A stretch of 64,000 nt of DNA. It comes from Impatiens glandulifera (taxonomy: Eukaryota > Streptophyta > Magnoliopsida > Ericales > Balsaminaceae). The translations under genes were made by a program, and so were the position numbers. The stretch is from the NCBI RefSeq assembly GCF_907164915.1, contig NC_061867.1, positions 51,773,852-51,837,851 on the forward strand, in the 5' to 3' direction. This document shows positions 11,261 through 23,159 of the stretch, piece after piece (within the stretch, counting starts at the first letter, position 1; every line of letters starts with the position of its first letter). The notes below the pieces were generated by a model. The model was not told the DNA's origin and made no database searches. It saw nothing but the letters and a program-made list of their open reading frames with translations.

Positions 11261-12772
11261 AAATGACCCTCAAAATAAGAGATCATCTCAAAACTAACCC
11301 TCCTAAAATGTATTTGCAAATATAATTTTTTTTTATAAATTCTGATCATTTTACCCTTATTAATTTTTTTTTAATTTTTTTCTCTTTTCCTCTCATTTTC
11401 TCTCTTATTTTTTCTCTTTTCATCCGGCAACAAAAGACGCCTCCCCCACTCCCCAAGCAACGCCGGAGGACGACAACGAGACCCACCTGCAACACCTGCA
11501 ACACCGGAGGACGAAAACAGGTTCCCCGACTCCAGCAGCATCGTCGGACCATAGACGCATGCAACTGTAGAACCGACCAGCATCATTGCCATCAAAATGA
11601 ATGGGTATGTTATTATTTTTCATTCCCATCTAGCTGAAAACACAATAGCTGAAATAAAATATGAAATATGTTTGGTATGTTTGTAATACTGTGTGATTCG
11701 CACCATGAAAATTTGCGTTTTACAACCCACGCTCCACTTTGCGTCCCACCACGCAATTTGCGTTGCGTCCCACGCAACACGCAACACGATAATATTGTTT
11801 TGTTGATGTAGCTTCAGAAATCTTAGTTTCTTGATGTGAAACATTTGATATCACTGTGTATAGTTGATTTAGCCCCAATCTAAATCTAACATTATTCCCT
11901 AATTCAATGTAATTTGTATTGATAGTTATATTGAACGGTTGCTGGACCGGTGTTCTAGAAGAGGACAAAAGAACAGTTATTACTGAACTTCAATATGTTG
12001 TAACTGAAAGTCGTGTTGCCCAACTGGCTTTTGGGGCAATGGGTGAGTGATTTGTATGATTAGAATGCAAATCCTCTTTGCGTCACTAATCAACTTAAAT
12101 CTCATGCAGGCTTTCCAGTACTTATTATTGACATATTCTTACTTAATCAGTGTCCCTGAGACCTGAGTGAGCAGTAGAATTCACACTAGACACATGACGA
12201 TTAAAAAAAATTATTGTTTGGAACACATTTTGAGGGTCCTTTATTACTGATTAACAAACTTTGGCATTTAGTTATTACTTTTGTAAGTGTAAGTTAACGC
12301 TGTTACTTCATTCTAACTAATGTTACAAACTGTATCATTTTCTCTTTTCTTCTACCAATTATATTATTAATTAGTAGCATGGTGTTTTATTTCATTCATA
12401 TTCTGGAATTGATATTGTTGACACATATTATTGACTTTTATATGTATAGCAACAAATAAGAATACATTAATAAGATAAAACTGTCACTTACTTTGGTAGA
12501 AAAATAACTCAAATATATTAGAAAAGTATTGAAGATTGTTTAAGTAGTCGTCGTGCTACAGTGGTCTCGTGGTCCGGCTATGCTGCTGGAGTCGGGGCTC
12601 GCGGGGGAAGCATCCTCCTGCGTTGCTTGGCGATCGCCGGTAAGTCAGGGCTCGCGGGGAAGCGTCCTCCGACGTTTCTTGGCGATCGCGGGGGAAGCGT
12701 CGCGGGCAAATACATTTTAGGAGGATTATTTTTTAGATGATCCCTCCTATGAAGATCATTTTATCAAATTCC
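11261..12772. mobile_element. Mutator-like non-autonomous element with long inverted ends (Pack-MULE candidate)
   Basis: The outer about 55 bp are inverted: left AAATGACCCTCAAAAT..., right (complement) AAATGATCTTCATAGG.... Both run into an identical CCTCCTAAAATGTATTTGC. Homology continues inward into a GC-rich stretch: CCCCGACTCCAGCAGCAT at about 11525-11545 is inverted at about 12570-12595. This gives terminal inverted repeats of roughly 230-310 bp, typical of MULEs. No transposase was seen. The non-repeated middle (about 11600-12540) carries an exon-like segment. I could not assign a 9-bp target duplication, so the boundaries are approximate. Confidence 0.65.
11959..12042 (+). other. Exon-like segment inside the MULE
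   Basis: Begins after TTCTAG and ends at a consensus donor (ATGG|GTGAGT). It is open for 28 codons (EDKRTVITELQYVVTESR..., then VAQLAFGAMG). This pattern suggests a captured host exon, but I do not recognise the parent gene. Confidence 0.4.
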
Positions 12773-13273
12773 CCGTTTTCTCTTAGGGTTATCATTTAGT
12801 TCTAGGAAATGTTCTAAAGATTCTGAATTCCGTTAAAAGCCTATTGTAAGTTGGTTTCATTATGTAATTAAATAGGATTTGCTTGAATCGTTTGTGTCCA
12901 TCTTTGATTTATGCTTGAGTCTTTGAAAACTGCAACCTGTTATTTTTTATTTTGAATTAAAATATTAGCGGTCTGAAAGTCCTTTTTTTCTTTAGAATTA
13001 GAGTCTTAAACCCTATTTTGGATGATCAATTTTATCCTCATATTGTAAGTAAATCATAATTATTATTTTTTTCAAATACTTAAATAAGCAAGATTGAGCC
13101 AAACCTCCATTGACAAAAATAAACAATTAAATATAAACTTTAAAATTGATCTATATTTTATTTTATTTTATTAAATAGAGTATACATGACTCACTTTAAT
13201 AGTTTGTAAATTAATGTTTGCAATAGAATAGTAACAAAGAACAATATTCATATATTTATGAATTAATCTAATC

Positions 13274-16060
13274 TCATTGAAGTAATACTTCTCTTGACAT
13301 ACGGGTACCTTGTGTCCATCTTTCTAGCATCTTCAATGCCGCTTTCGGTTGATCCATAGAAACCATATGCCCCGAGTCATGAACCTGATCGATCACACAA
13401 ATTATTCAAACATTAATTAAACACATATATATATATATATATACTTTGATTTCTTGCCTTAAGGAATGTCAGATGTCTATATTCTTTAAGTTCTCCCTTC
13501 ACAGCACCATCGACTTCATATGAAACTGAGAAAGTATTATTGAATTGTCTCTGACCCGGCCAATTCATCGTAGTAACCCACCTATAGATTCCTAAAATAG
13601 TTTTGTTGCAAGTTAATAATTAGTTGTTCTAATAAGAAAGAAAGAAAAAAAGTTTTGATAATTAATTACCTAGCCAATTCATGATGAGATCTCGATCTCC
13701 TGCATATATCAAAACCTTAATTCCATCTTCAAGGAGTGTAGGAATTTCCATTGCATGATTCCTCATATGATCATTAATCATCGCATCAAAAACAATATCG
13801 CTCAAGGATACAAACCGAATATTGCCAACTCCAAGGGACATTTTAACCGATGCCTTATTTAACATTTTTTCCATATACGAGAAATCATAACACATTTCAC
13901 CCACACGTTCCTTCCGAGTGTCGTAATACTATAAGCACCATCGATATCGTTACACTCACAACAAAAATAAATAAAATGTAACATTCATTCCTTACATTTC
14001 TATTATAACCATAATATCCCAATAAACGTTTGAATATGGCAGTACAAGAAAAATATGCATCCCTACAACTGATTCCTCCTCCTCCTATCCTTGCATCTAA
14101 ATTTTATTTTTAAAACATGATCATGAAAATTGAGACAATATATATATAAATATATTGTAAAAAAGAGAAAGATTACTGCATCTAGCTGCGTCTTCCTCGC
14201 ATTTTGGTATCAATTTGGCGACACTTCTAACTCCAATTTCTGTGATCAGTCCATTATTTGAAGCATAATCTATTAATGACTTGTATTGAATAGCAGGGTG
14301 TGTCAATCCATTTCCAATAGCAATACCCTGTTGTATAAATAAATTGTTAACAAAAAGATTGATGAATGAACTGAAATTAATCAATCAATTAATTAATAAA
14401 TATTACCTGAAGGTTAATGTGAGCTCCATCTCCGTTATTGTTTCCATTGCGAATCCGAGAGGCTTAGGCAGGGATATAGTGGCCGGCATATGATTGTCCT
14501 GTTATGTAGAGGTCGTTCCTCAAATATTGAGGATGTTCATTGAAAAATACCTTACATATATGATAATAACAATAATATAGATTAGTTTATTTGATTGTTT
14601 GTTTAATTAGAAGTTACTCAAGAAATTAGACCTGCAAGAAGTCATATAAGTCATTGCTAACACACTCTTGATCGGTACAAATATCAGACTCATTTGAACT
14701 ATAGCTGAAACCGGTGCCTATGGGCTGGTCGATATAGATTATGTTCGACACCCGGTCCCAACCAAAGTCATTCCAGTAAAGAGTTTGGTTCATAATCTTG
14801 TAAGGACCGTTTTCATAAAACAGACCAATTGAACTGCTGGTTCTAGGTCCTCCATTCAACCATATCACAACTGGGTCATTCCTCATACCCCTTCTCGACT
14901 CAAAGAAGTAGTAAAACATCCTGAATCACCAAATCCAAATAAGGGTAAATGCATGATTGAATACATTACAAATATATATATATATATATTAATTAAGTAA
15001 AACTGGAACAACCCCCAAAAAATAGGGTCATTCAAAATATATCAATCCTGATCTTAGTGCTTTTTATTATGTGAGATTGTTTGATTAGAGAGATTGATTG
15101 ATATTTGGACTTTAAATTTTTTAATTATTTTATCTAAAATATAACTATTATTTTATTTATATAATTATTTTTTTCTATTAAAATAAAAAAATATACATTT
15201 CATTTAATTATTTAAAATTCATTTTTATTCAAGATAGATAAAATAATTAAGGGTTCCTTGATCTTTAATCAACCAAAAAAAATGTTTTTTTTTTCAAAAT
15301 TATAATTCAAAACTTTGTTTTTTTGAAAAAATTATAAGAAAATCCAAAAAAATATATCAGACTAGATTATTTCGATTCTAATAATTATTTTTTAGGGTTG
15401 GTTTGATAGGGTTATTTGTATATTTTTATAAATTTTTGAGTATTATTTATCTTTCAAGTTTGTTTACTTACTAATAATATTTGTTGGTGACAATATTTGT
15501 AGATCATATCTAATCCTTCCTTTTACCTACATGTTATTTTTTTTCTTTCATTTTTTCCCAGTCAATCCAAAATGTTTTCTTCATTTTATCGTATCCATCC
15601 TAATTTTTGAATCAGTCCTTAATCAAAGTAATTCTGGTGGGAATTCAACCCATGATCTTTTAGTCTCTTATATTGACTCTTAAATTACATTATAAAATGT
15701 TCAGTTAATGTTGCATTTTAGAAAAGACAAGTACCTTGCATCACGCGAGTGAGGAAGTCGATAATAGCCTGCGTAATGACCCAAATTTTGAATCGATGTC
15801 CCTGGATCACCAAGGGCTTGGAGGTGGAATTGATTTTCGACCAATGATGATGACACTACATCGGGTAATCGATGGGAAGAAGGGTCACCAGAGTTGACGG
15901 TAGAACTAGGAAACAAGTTTAAACTCTTGATAATCCTCTCCACTTCCGTAATAGTCGAATTAACCTTTGATGTTCGCAGGGAGGACGGTGATGAAAGAAT
16001 TGGACATGAGAATAAAAATACAGGAAAAAGAATTAGACAAGAGAGCCCTCTTTGTGCCAT
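13274..16060 (-). pseudogene. SCPL: SCPL locus A: serine carboxypeptidase-like, nonsense in exon 3
   Basis: Eight exons (minus): 15735-16060, 14632-14920, 14407-14550, 14177-14327, 13996-14096, 13670-13928, 13458-13591, 13274-13384. All junction phases agree and would give 504 codons. Exon 1 has a signal peptide and propeptide ending in [13 protein letters not shown]. The nucleophile motif is GQSYAGH (family GESYAG), the Asp motif AGDRDLIMNWLG and the His motif DSGHMVSMDQP. Two faults stand out. Codon TTA has become TAA (complement of 14464-14466) nine codons after the nucleophile Ser. The oxyanion motif reads GGPRTSS. The ATG used by paralogs (16070-16072) is followed at once by TAA, so the start is the next ATG at 16060. 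The closest family type is SCPL45-49. Other exons remain open, so decay is recent. Confidence 0.85.
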
Positions 16061-16097
16061 ATAGATTTACATGTAATATTGTTTTGTTGGACTGGAA

Positions 16098-16103
16098 TTT
16101 ATA
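16098..16103 (-). promoter_or_regulatory. TATA box of SCPL A
   Basis: TATAAA within TATAAATTCC, at the same distance from the start region as in the other four full-length copies. Confidence 0.6.
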
Positions 16104-18106
16104 AGAAGATTTGCATGTGTACAGTGTGATAGAGATAATAAAATACCAATGTTTTTTTTTCATATACCTCAATTCATTGTTTATTTATAATATGTTTTAT
16201 GCTCAAATTCTTTTTATTTGATTTTATTTTGGAATTAGTTCTATATTCAAGAACTTAAGAATTTATTTATCTTGGTTTTTTATTATTGTGATATTTTAAT
16301 TATAATTGTTTATACATATTATAAAGATATAGATAGAGTAGTGAAAATAATTTAAAACAAGAATTTATAAAAAAAAATCAAATTATTTTCTAGGCTCCTC
16401 TGGGCAACTAATGCTGTTTTATCGGTTAATTTAATTAGCTATATTTCAACACTCATTGTTTAGGAACTCAAATAAGTTCGTTCTTGTTGTGACCTCATTA
16501 AATTGTATTATTGTTGAATCATTTCTATTAGAAATTTTAATTTTGTTAATTATTATTATATTTTAATATTTATAACATATTGATTTTGTAGTTTTATTTT
16601 CTATTATTTACTAATTAATTTTTTTTATAAGTAACTCTAATTGATTTAATAAGAAATAAGTTTTTTAAAACATATTAATTTAAATAAAATATACTTTTAG
16701 GTTGTAATCTCAATTTTATATACTTTCACCCAAAACATTAATATAATCCATTTCATTGAGCAGATTGCTTAACTTTCAATACAAATATACTCAAATTTAA
16801 TTTAGGCAAACAATAAGCAATATGCAGTTTATTCTTTCTGGATTTTAAAATAATTTACAAAATAAATAGACACGATTAATTATATATATAAAAATAATAG
16901 GATATGAAAATATTTATTGTTATCTCACATGATTTAGAAAATTTATAAATTCTTTGTTTTTCTCAAAATTAAATAAATAATTAAATCTAATTAGATATTG
17001 TGAATCTAAAAAAAAAAAAATACATAATAAAAATAATTTTTTTATACTAACACAATAATATGTAAATTATTTTTGTATTATAAAATAGATAAAATAAGAA
17101 CAAAATATATATGAAAATTTAATTATTTTTTGTTAATAAAAAAGTATATATATCGTATAAATAAATATAATGTAAGTGGTTTTTATAAAAATATATATTA
17201 ATAAATATTATTAATAATTTATTTTATCAAGTAATTAATTATATTTAATTTATTAAAAAATCAAAGTCACATGACTCACATCATTCAATGATTGAAATAT
17301 ATAATATATATTATGGTTAATATTAAAAAACTCAAATATTTTACAATATAATAAAAAACTATTACTGGGTTAAATTTATATATTTTTTATTAAATAAGAT
17401 TGGAACTTTAAGCTATCTTTGTATTTTATTTATAATTTTATTTATTTTTGTTATTTATGCATTTAAAATATCTTGAACAATTTTAATAAAATTCAAAATA
17501 ATAAAATAATACTTTTAACCAAGATAATTTTTTTTCTCTGTGACCATAAACAATTTGTAGGTCTTCTTTTTCAACTTATTTAAAAAGTTTGCGATCTTAA
17601 AACATTTTTACCCTGTCTTTAAGGATGGTATATACGATCCGAAATTGGTCTGCCCTATACACTTTTTAGAAAATGTTTAGTCGATTACATTGTTAAGTTA
17701 TGGGGCTTATCTTTCTCTTGAATCTCGTAAAATTAAACTAGATCGACTCTCTAAAGAATCATCTCGTCTTAAATTGAGATGAGAAAGATAGACATGATTT
17801 TGGCTCATTTTAAAAGTCGCAACTTAGTTTGCTCCGAGAGAAATAAGAAATAATTTTTTAAAAATTCTTTTGGGCTCAACACTTAGTTAAAGGACCTTTG
17901 TCCCTATGACCCACATGCCCTTCCAAATGGAGAGTCTATACTACAAAACATTTGACAGTGAAATTTATTACACTTTTATTTTGCTTCCAAACCTGAGTTA
18001 TTCATCTAAGAATATAGCCTAAATCTAAAAAGACTACGCTTATTTTATTCCTTTAAGATGTCTATGGTGTTTTTAGCTTTAGACAAGACTAACATTATAA
18101 TTATGA
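16104..18106. other. Upstream flank of SCPL A
   Basis: Very AT-rich with no gene. The proximal 1.3 kb is homologous to the upstream flanks of D (48263-50242) and F (62932-64000). It therefore belongs to the ancestral duplicated unit. Confidence 0.6.
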
Positions 18107-18359
18107 CAGACCCAAGATTCGGTAGTGGGGTGGGCTTAAAAAAATTATGGTGGGCTAAAATATAAAACGAGATTTTTTTTGATAAAACAGGTAAATAAAG
18201 GTGAGTTTTACCATTTTTTAATAATTAAATAAACAAAATAGTAAATTCTATTGAATTTTTATAAAAGAAAATAGGGATTAATGTCACATTTTCACCGTAA
18301 ATTTTTTTTCTTAGGGGTGGACTTCAGCCCACCCGAGCCCCTACATAGATCCGACCCTG
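18107..18359. mobile_element. hAT-like MITE candidate
   Basis: Imperfect inverted ends: left CAGACCCAAGATTCGG, right (complement) CAGGGTCGGATCTATG. Both lead into GTAG.GGG...GTGGGCT. CAGGG-type termini fit hAT MITEs. The flanking octamers do not match cleanly, so the class is tentative. Confidence 0.5.
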
Positions 18360-20846
18360 AATATAATGTACTTGACAAAACATTAATAACGAGAGGGCTT
18401 AAAGGAAGCACAAATGTGAACATGTCCGAAATTGAATTTTTATTAATTTTTTATTAGAATAATTATATTATGTCATTCAATTATTTTTTAGATTTTATAA
18501 ATTATTTATGCATAAATAATGGCTAATGAAATCGAAATGGCCAAAGGTCTAAAATCAAACCAACCTCAAAATACTATTTAGAGATGTTTTTACCTCTAAA
18601 GTTGGCTTAGATAACATAAAGTCATAATTGGTAAGGCATATACATGAGATAGAAAGGGATGGTGATCAAATCCCATTCAAGAACATAATCACAACATCCA
18701 ACAATGGCTAGGAATCAAGCTGGAGTTTCAAATTTTATCCAAATATTCTGCCTAACATTAGATTGGATTGATTATAAAGATTTCTAATGCCACAAACGGA
18801 ACTCAGTAATTGATTTAGAAATTGCATGAGTAAGTTAGAAGGCCAAATTTGTCCTATGGCCTAAGCAAGAGCTTCACCGGAGCAATAAAGAAGGTGACCA
18901 GCATATTATCAATTCTCACAAACATGAATTCCTACTCTAATCAACCTAGAATCATCCTAAGAAGATAACAACGATCTCAGATTATCACAAGAATTGTTAG
19001 ATAACTCTAGCTAACACTTAAGAAATAATTAACCATTTTTTCAAGAATTTTGTACATGTGCTCAAACTTCAACACAACAGTGATTTTCTTCCACAAAAGG
19101 TTTCCAAATCGATTATAAATGATTCTAAATCATCTATTTCAAACTTATGCTTGAAGGAGAGAATTTAAATTTTTCAACGGAAATTCAAATTTGATTGTGA
19201 TGATTCGTTATAGTTCTGATATATTATATAGTTCCTAAATCATTCCTAGATCATCTTAGAGCAAACAGATTGAAGAACTGCGAAGAAATGAGACAGTTAT
19301 GAACTCAAGAACTTCAGAACCAAATTCAATCAAGTTCTCGATTATAGGTAAAATTGATCCTTACAAGTAATGTAGAAAACTTTCTAAGACCTTCTAGCAT
19401 ATTCTTATTCCAAAATCTCAATCTTTGAGAGCTCCTATACAATTTGAGGATTTTTACGACGACCTACAACTCAAATTTCACTAACTTCCTCTCTAACTCC
19501 CTTCTAATTAACCTAGGATAACTATTTATATAAATCATAACCTCTAATATAATGCTTAGAATTTTTAATCTAGATCTTTCCAAAATCTTAATAATCTAAA
19601 AGCCAAAAACTTTTCTTCACGGCCCTAGCTTATCGAGCCTCTGTGACTAATTTAGTTTTATTTGAGTTGTCTATAAATAGGGTCCTTCTATCGCGTTTAT
19701 ATTTGTTGGTAAAAAAATGGGACAACAGATTAAGCATGTAGCCTACATACACACTTAACCATTTAAAAATAAATAAATGGGGATTATATTTTTTGGACTC
19801 AAACTCAGAATTTGCCATCTAACGGACTCAAACTCAGAATCTTAGGGTGAGAATATTCACCTCTTGTTGCCGCTAGACTAAAAGTGGGGATTATATTTTT
19901 TGGTCATAATTCACTTTAATTGAGTTTATAAAAAAAAAAAAGTAAGAATCCATAATGTCTGTTTTCCTTATTTATCTTATGTTTAATGCAAACTTTGAAC
20001 TTTGCATAAATAGATTATTTTAAAATATTCAATCAAATTTATAAGCATGAAAATTTAATATACCCCAATTTATAATTTTAAAATAATATTTTGAATTTGA
20101 AAAATTCAAAATAATCCAAATGGGAGATCAAAGTTAAATTAGGATTTATTATTATGATAATTAAATCTTTATTAGAAAAATTAATCAAAAATCAAAAATA
20201 ATTTGGGATTAAAATATTTTATTCATTTTACCCAAAATAAACCCAAATAGGGGTTTAAATGATTTAATTATAATTTTAGACATAAATTATGTGTAATTTA
20301 TAGCCTAAAATAATTAAATAAATATCCCAAAATACCTAAAAATAAAATAAAATGAACATAATTTTTATTATGTTTTCAAAAATATTTTGTGTATAAATTT
20401 GGTGAAGAAAAATGAAAGAAGGGATGATACTTTAATATTATTATGGGCAAATTACCTAGGTAGCCCTCAAATTACTTCCATCGCTTACGTTTAGCACTCA
20501 AATTATTTTTTAAAATAAATTACCCCTTAAACTCTTTGAAATGTCACCAATGACCCTCAAACTATCAAAAAGGGTCACTAAAGGCCCTTCTATCAATTTT
20601 TCCGTTACAATATAACATCCCGAATTAAAACCCTCATTTTTAATTATCATAATGACTCTTCATTTTCAACCATCATTCTTAACTTTATATCTTCTCTACG
20701 ATAACCTACTTACATAATACCGTCTTTCTTTTTTCCATAGATTTGTAGAGAGAAGAGTCTTCTAGAGAAGTATAGAAGTCCTAAGTTGTGATCGGTGCGA
20801 GAGAATGGTCTACTAGAGGGATAAAGAGAGACAGAAGATAAAGTTC
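18360..20846. other. Repeat debris between SCPL A and B
   Basis: Contains no gene. Positions 19369-19600 are an intact copy of the sequence that hosts the LTR element at 68-2351. At 20440-20630 there is a common plant repeat of the kind CCCTCAAACTATCAAAAAGGG. TAGTATCAGAGC at 20848-20859 looks like a tRNA-Met primer-binding site following an LTR that ends at 20847. The start of that LTR was not found. Confidence 0.5.
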
Positions 20847-21039
20847 ATAGTATCAGAGCAATGGCTTGGATGATTAGACCTAGAAATTGTAATTTTAGTT
20901 CCAATTGAGTATACGGTAAGTATTTGTTGTTGTATACCTAGTTCTTAGTTTTCTTCCTTAAGATATATTATTTTTAAATATAGTGTTCCATGTATTAGTT
21001 ATAGTTATCTCATTTGTACCTAATTATAAATCATTTTTC

Positions 21040-21232
21040 AATCAATCATTTATCAACCATCACATCACTAATTTCATATACTAAAATACCCTATATTTTA
21101 AATTATTATTTTTATTTTATTTATATATTAATACTTTTTAAGTATTTTTATCAAAAATAATCATCTCCTCAAAATCATCACCAATTATTATTTTTTTCTC
21201 CCTCTAAGTTTTTTCAAAACCCCAATCCGAAC
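21040..21232 (-). mobile_element. MITE end fragment (TAGGCCTAGTTCGG family)
   Basis: Read on the minus strand it starts TAGGCCTAGTTCGGATTG and aligns along most of its length with the plus-strand copy at 26571-26784. The opposite terminus was not seen. Confidence 0.5.
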
Positions 21233-21314
21233 TAGGCCTATTATATATATATTATGTAACTTAAATACAAGATATCTAGATATCTAACTATTATTTAATT
21301 GTCTTTTACCTTAC

Positions 21315-22620
21315 CAATTCATCTCAGTAATCCACTTATAGATTCCTTGAATAGTTTTATTATGAGTTAATAATTATTTAATATAATAAGAAAGAAATAA
21401 CAAAAGTTTTGATAATTCATTAATAAACCAATTCATGAAGAGAATATATACATTCTTCATTAAAACCTTAATTCCATCTTCTTCAAGAAGGGAGGAATTT
21501 TCACTGCACGATTCATCATCCAATCATTAATCATCGTATCATAAACAATATTACTCAAGGATACAAACTGAATATTCCCAACTCTAAGGGAATTTCCAAC
21601 CGTGGCCTTATTTAACATTTTTTCCATATACAAGAAATCATAACACATTTCACCCACACGTTCCTTCCCAGTGTCGACATTCATTCATTCCTTACATTTC
21701 TATTAGAACCATAATGTTCCAATAAAAGATTGAATATGGCAGTACAAGAAGAAAATGCTTCCATACAGCTCCATCCTTCTTCTCCTATCCTTCATCTACA
21801 TTTTATTTTTAAAACATGATCATGAAAATTGAAACAATATATATATATATATATATATATATTGCAAAAAAAGAGAAGATTACTACATCTAGCTATGTCT
21901 TGCTCGCATTTTGGTATTAATTTGGCGACATATCTGACTTCAGTTTCCATTGTGAATTCGAGAAAACAGTCCTTACAAGATAATCAACAAATCTCTCATC
22001 TGAAGCATAATCTGTAAATGACTTGTATTGAATTGCAGGGTGTATAGATGAAACCGGTGCCTGTGGGCTGGTCAATATAGATTATGTTCGTCACCCGGTC
22101 CCAACCAAAGTCATTCCAGATAAGAGATCTGTTGATAATCTTATAAGGACCGTTTTCATAAAACAGACCAATTGAACTGCTGGCTCCAGGTCCTCGATTC
22201 AACCACATCACAACGATTGAGTTATGGAGCATACACTTATAATAAACTCTACATTGTTAATTAGAGTTTATTGGGTTTGTATTTGGTTTTGAGCTTGAGC
22301 CTGACCAAGAGTTATTTAGGTTTATTACCTGAATGTTTACCCTATAAATATGTGATTATTAAGATTTTACATGGTTAAGACATAATTCTAGAGAGATAAA
22401 GTGTGAAACAAAAACTCTGTATTCATTCTTCTTCTTCATATGAAATCTGATGGTGGCTAAAGTGGATGTAGCTCAATTTGAGTGAACCACTATAAATCTG
22501 TGTCTTCTTGTGTTCTTCTTTCTTGTATTTTTACAGATTGTTTCAAGCTGGTCGGATTTGGGAGATACAAATCCTAACAACAAATGGGTCATTCAATCTA
22601 CCCCTTCTCGACTCTAAGAA
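21315..22620 (-). pseudogene. SCPL: SCPL locus B: rearranged remnant
   Basis: Recognisable pieces on the minus strand are the start of exon 7 (about 21315-21343, stop after EMNW), exon 6 (about 21440-21675), exon 5 (about 21695-21795), exon 4 (about 21885-22045) and exon 2 (22046-22214 plus 22584-22635). Exons 1, 3 and 8 are absent, and exon 4 is joined directly to exon 2. Exon 6 is frameshifted at the PPFLKKMEL stretch by two extra bases. The intron between exons 5 and 6 is almost entirely deleted. A 365-bp LTR-like sequence splits exon 2. The exon 2 acceptor is mutated (AG to AT), as in locus F, which makes F its likely closest relative. It cannot encode an enzyme. Confidence 0.85.
22215..22579 (+). 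mobile_element. Solo-LTR-like insertion in SCPL B exon 2
   Basis: Interrupts exon 2 between codons that are adjacent in every paralog. It ends in CCTAACA. A TATA box (CTATAAATATGTG) near 22342 supports plus orientation. The flanking pentamers ACAAC (22210-22214) and ACAAA (22580-22584) match at 4 of 5 positions, so the target duplication is imperfect. Confidence 0.7.
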
Positions 22621-22682
22621 GAAGTAAAACATCATGAATCGCCCAATCCAAACACGAGTAAATGATTAAACTATATTGTAAA

Positions 22683-22979
22683 TGTTAGAAATTAAAGTAA
22701 TAATAATAATAATTAAGGAATCTTTTTGTTATTCAAAAGTCTCTTAGAATGTCTAAGCCTCTTGGTCTTATCTCTAGTAATGAGACTCTTCATTTCTCTT
22801 AGTTAATATCTTAGTTATGCTTTACTTTATTTAAGGTTTGTAATCGTGTTTTTATTCTAATAAATTCAATAGACAGAATCTCATTCTAGTTTGTTTTTCA
22901 TTCTCTAATTTTTCTATTCATTTTCTAATATATTTCTTCACGGTTCGATCATCGAAGTCCTGATTGTGACTTCATTACA
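22683..22979 (+). mobile_element. Copia-type LTR followed by primer-binding site
   Basis: Starts TGTTAGAAAT and ends TTCATTACA. The next bases, TGGTCTCAAG, resemble a tRNA-Met primer-binding site. The interior is mostly lost; the next recognisable sequence is a reverse transcriptase fragment. Confidence 0.6.
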
Positions 22980-22989
22980 TGGTCTCAAG

Positions 22990-23080
22990 TCTATTTATAA
23001 AGAAGAGTCAAGGACAGATGGTGGTGGTGCTTCTTTATGTGGATGATATAATTTTGACAGGCAGTAACTATGATGAGCAG
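22990..23080 (+). pseudogene. Copia reverse transcriptase fragment (YVDD box)
   Basis: About 30 codons read SLFIKKSQGQMVVVLLYVDD followed by IILTGSN, the Copia RT catalytic box, with YVDD at 23036-23047. Gag, integrase and most of RT are missing, so it is a deletion remnant joined to the preceding LTR. Confidence 0.8.
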
Positions 23081-23159
23081 CCTATTGATCAAATTCATTG
23101 TAGAAAAATCGATGAGGATAAATTAGTCCTAACTAATTCCATGTAAGAAGAGCAAACAG

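Noticed and set aside
11346..11629. Overlapping minus ORFs with Gly/Arg/Cys-rich peptides
   Set aside because: They fall in the GC-rich inverted end of the Mutator-like element, appear in three frames at once and match no family.
20848..20865. Complete Copia element near SCPL B
   Set aside because: Only a primer-binding-like TAGTATCAGAGC and a possible LTR end are visible. No paired LTR or coding region was found nearby.
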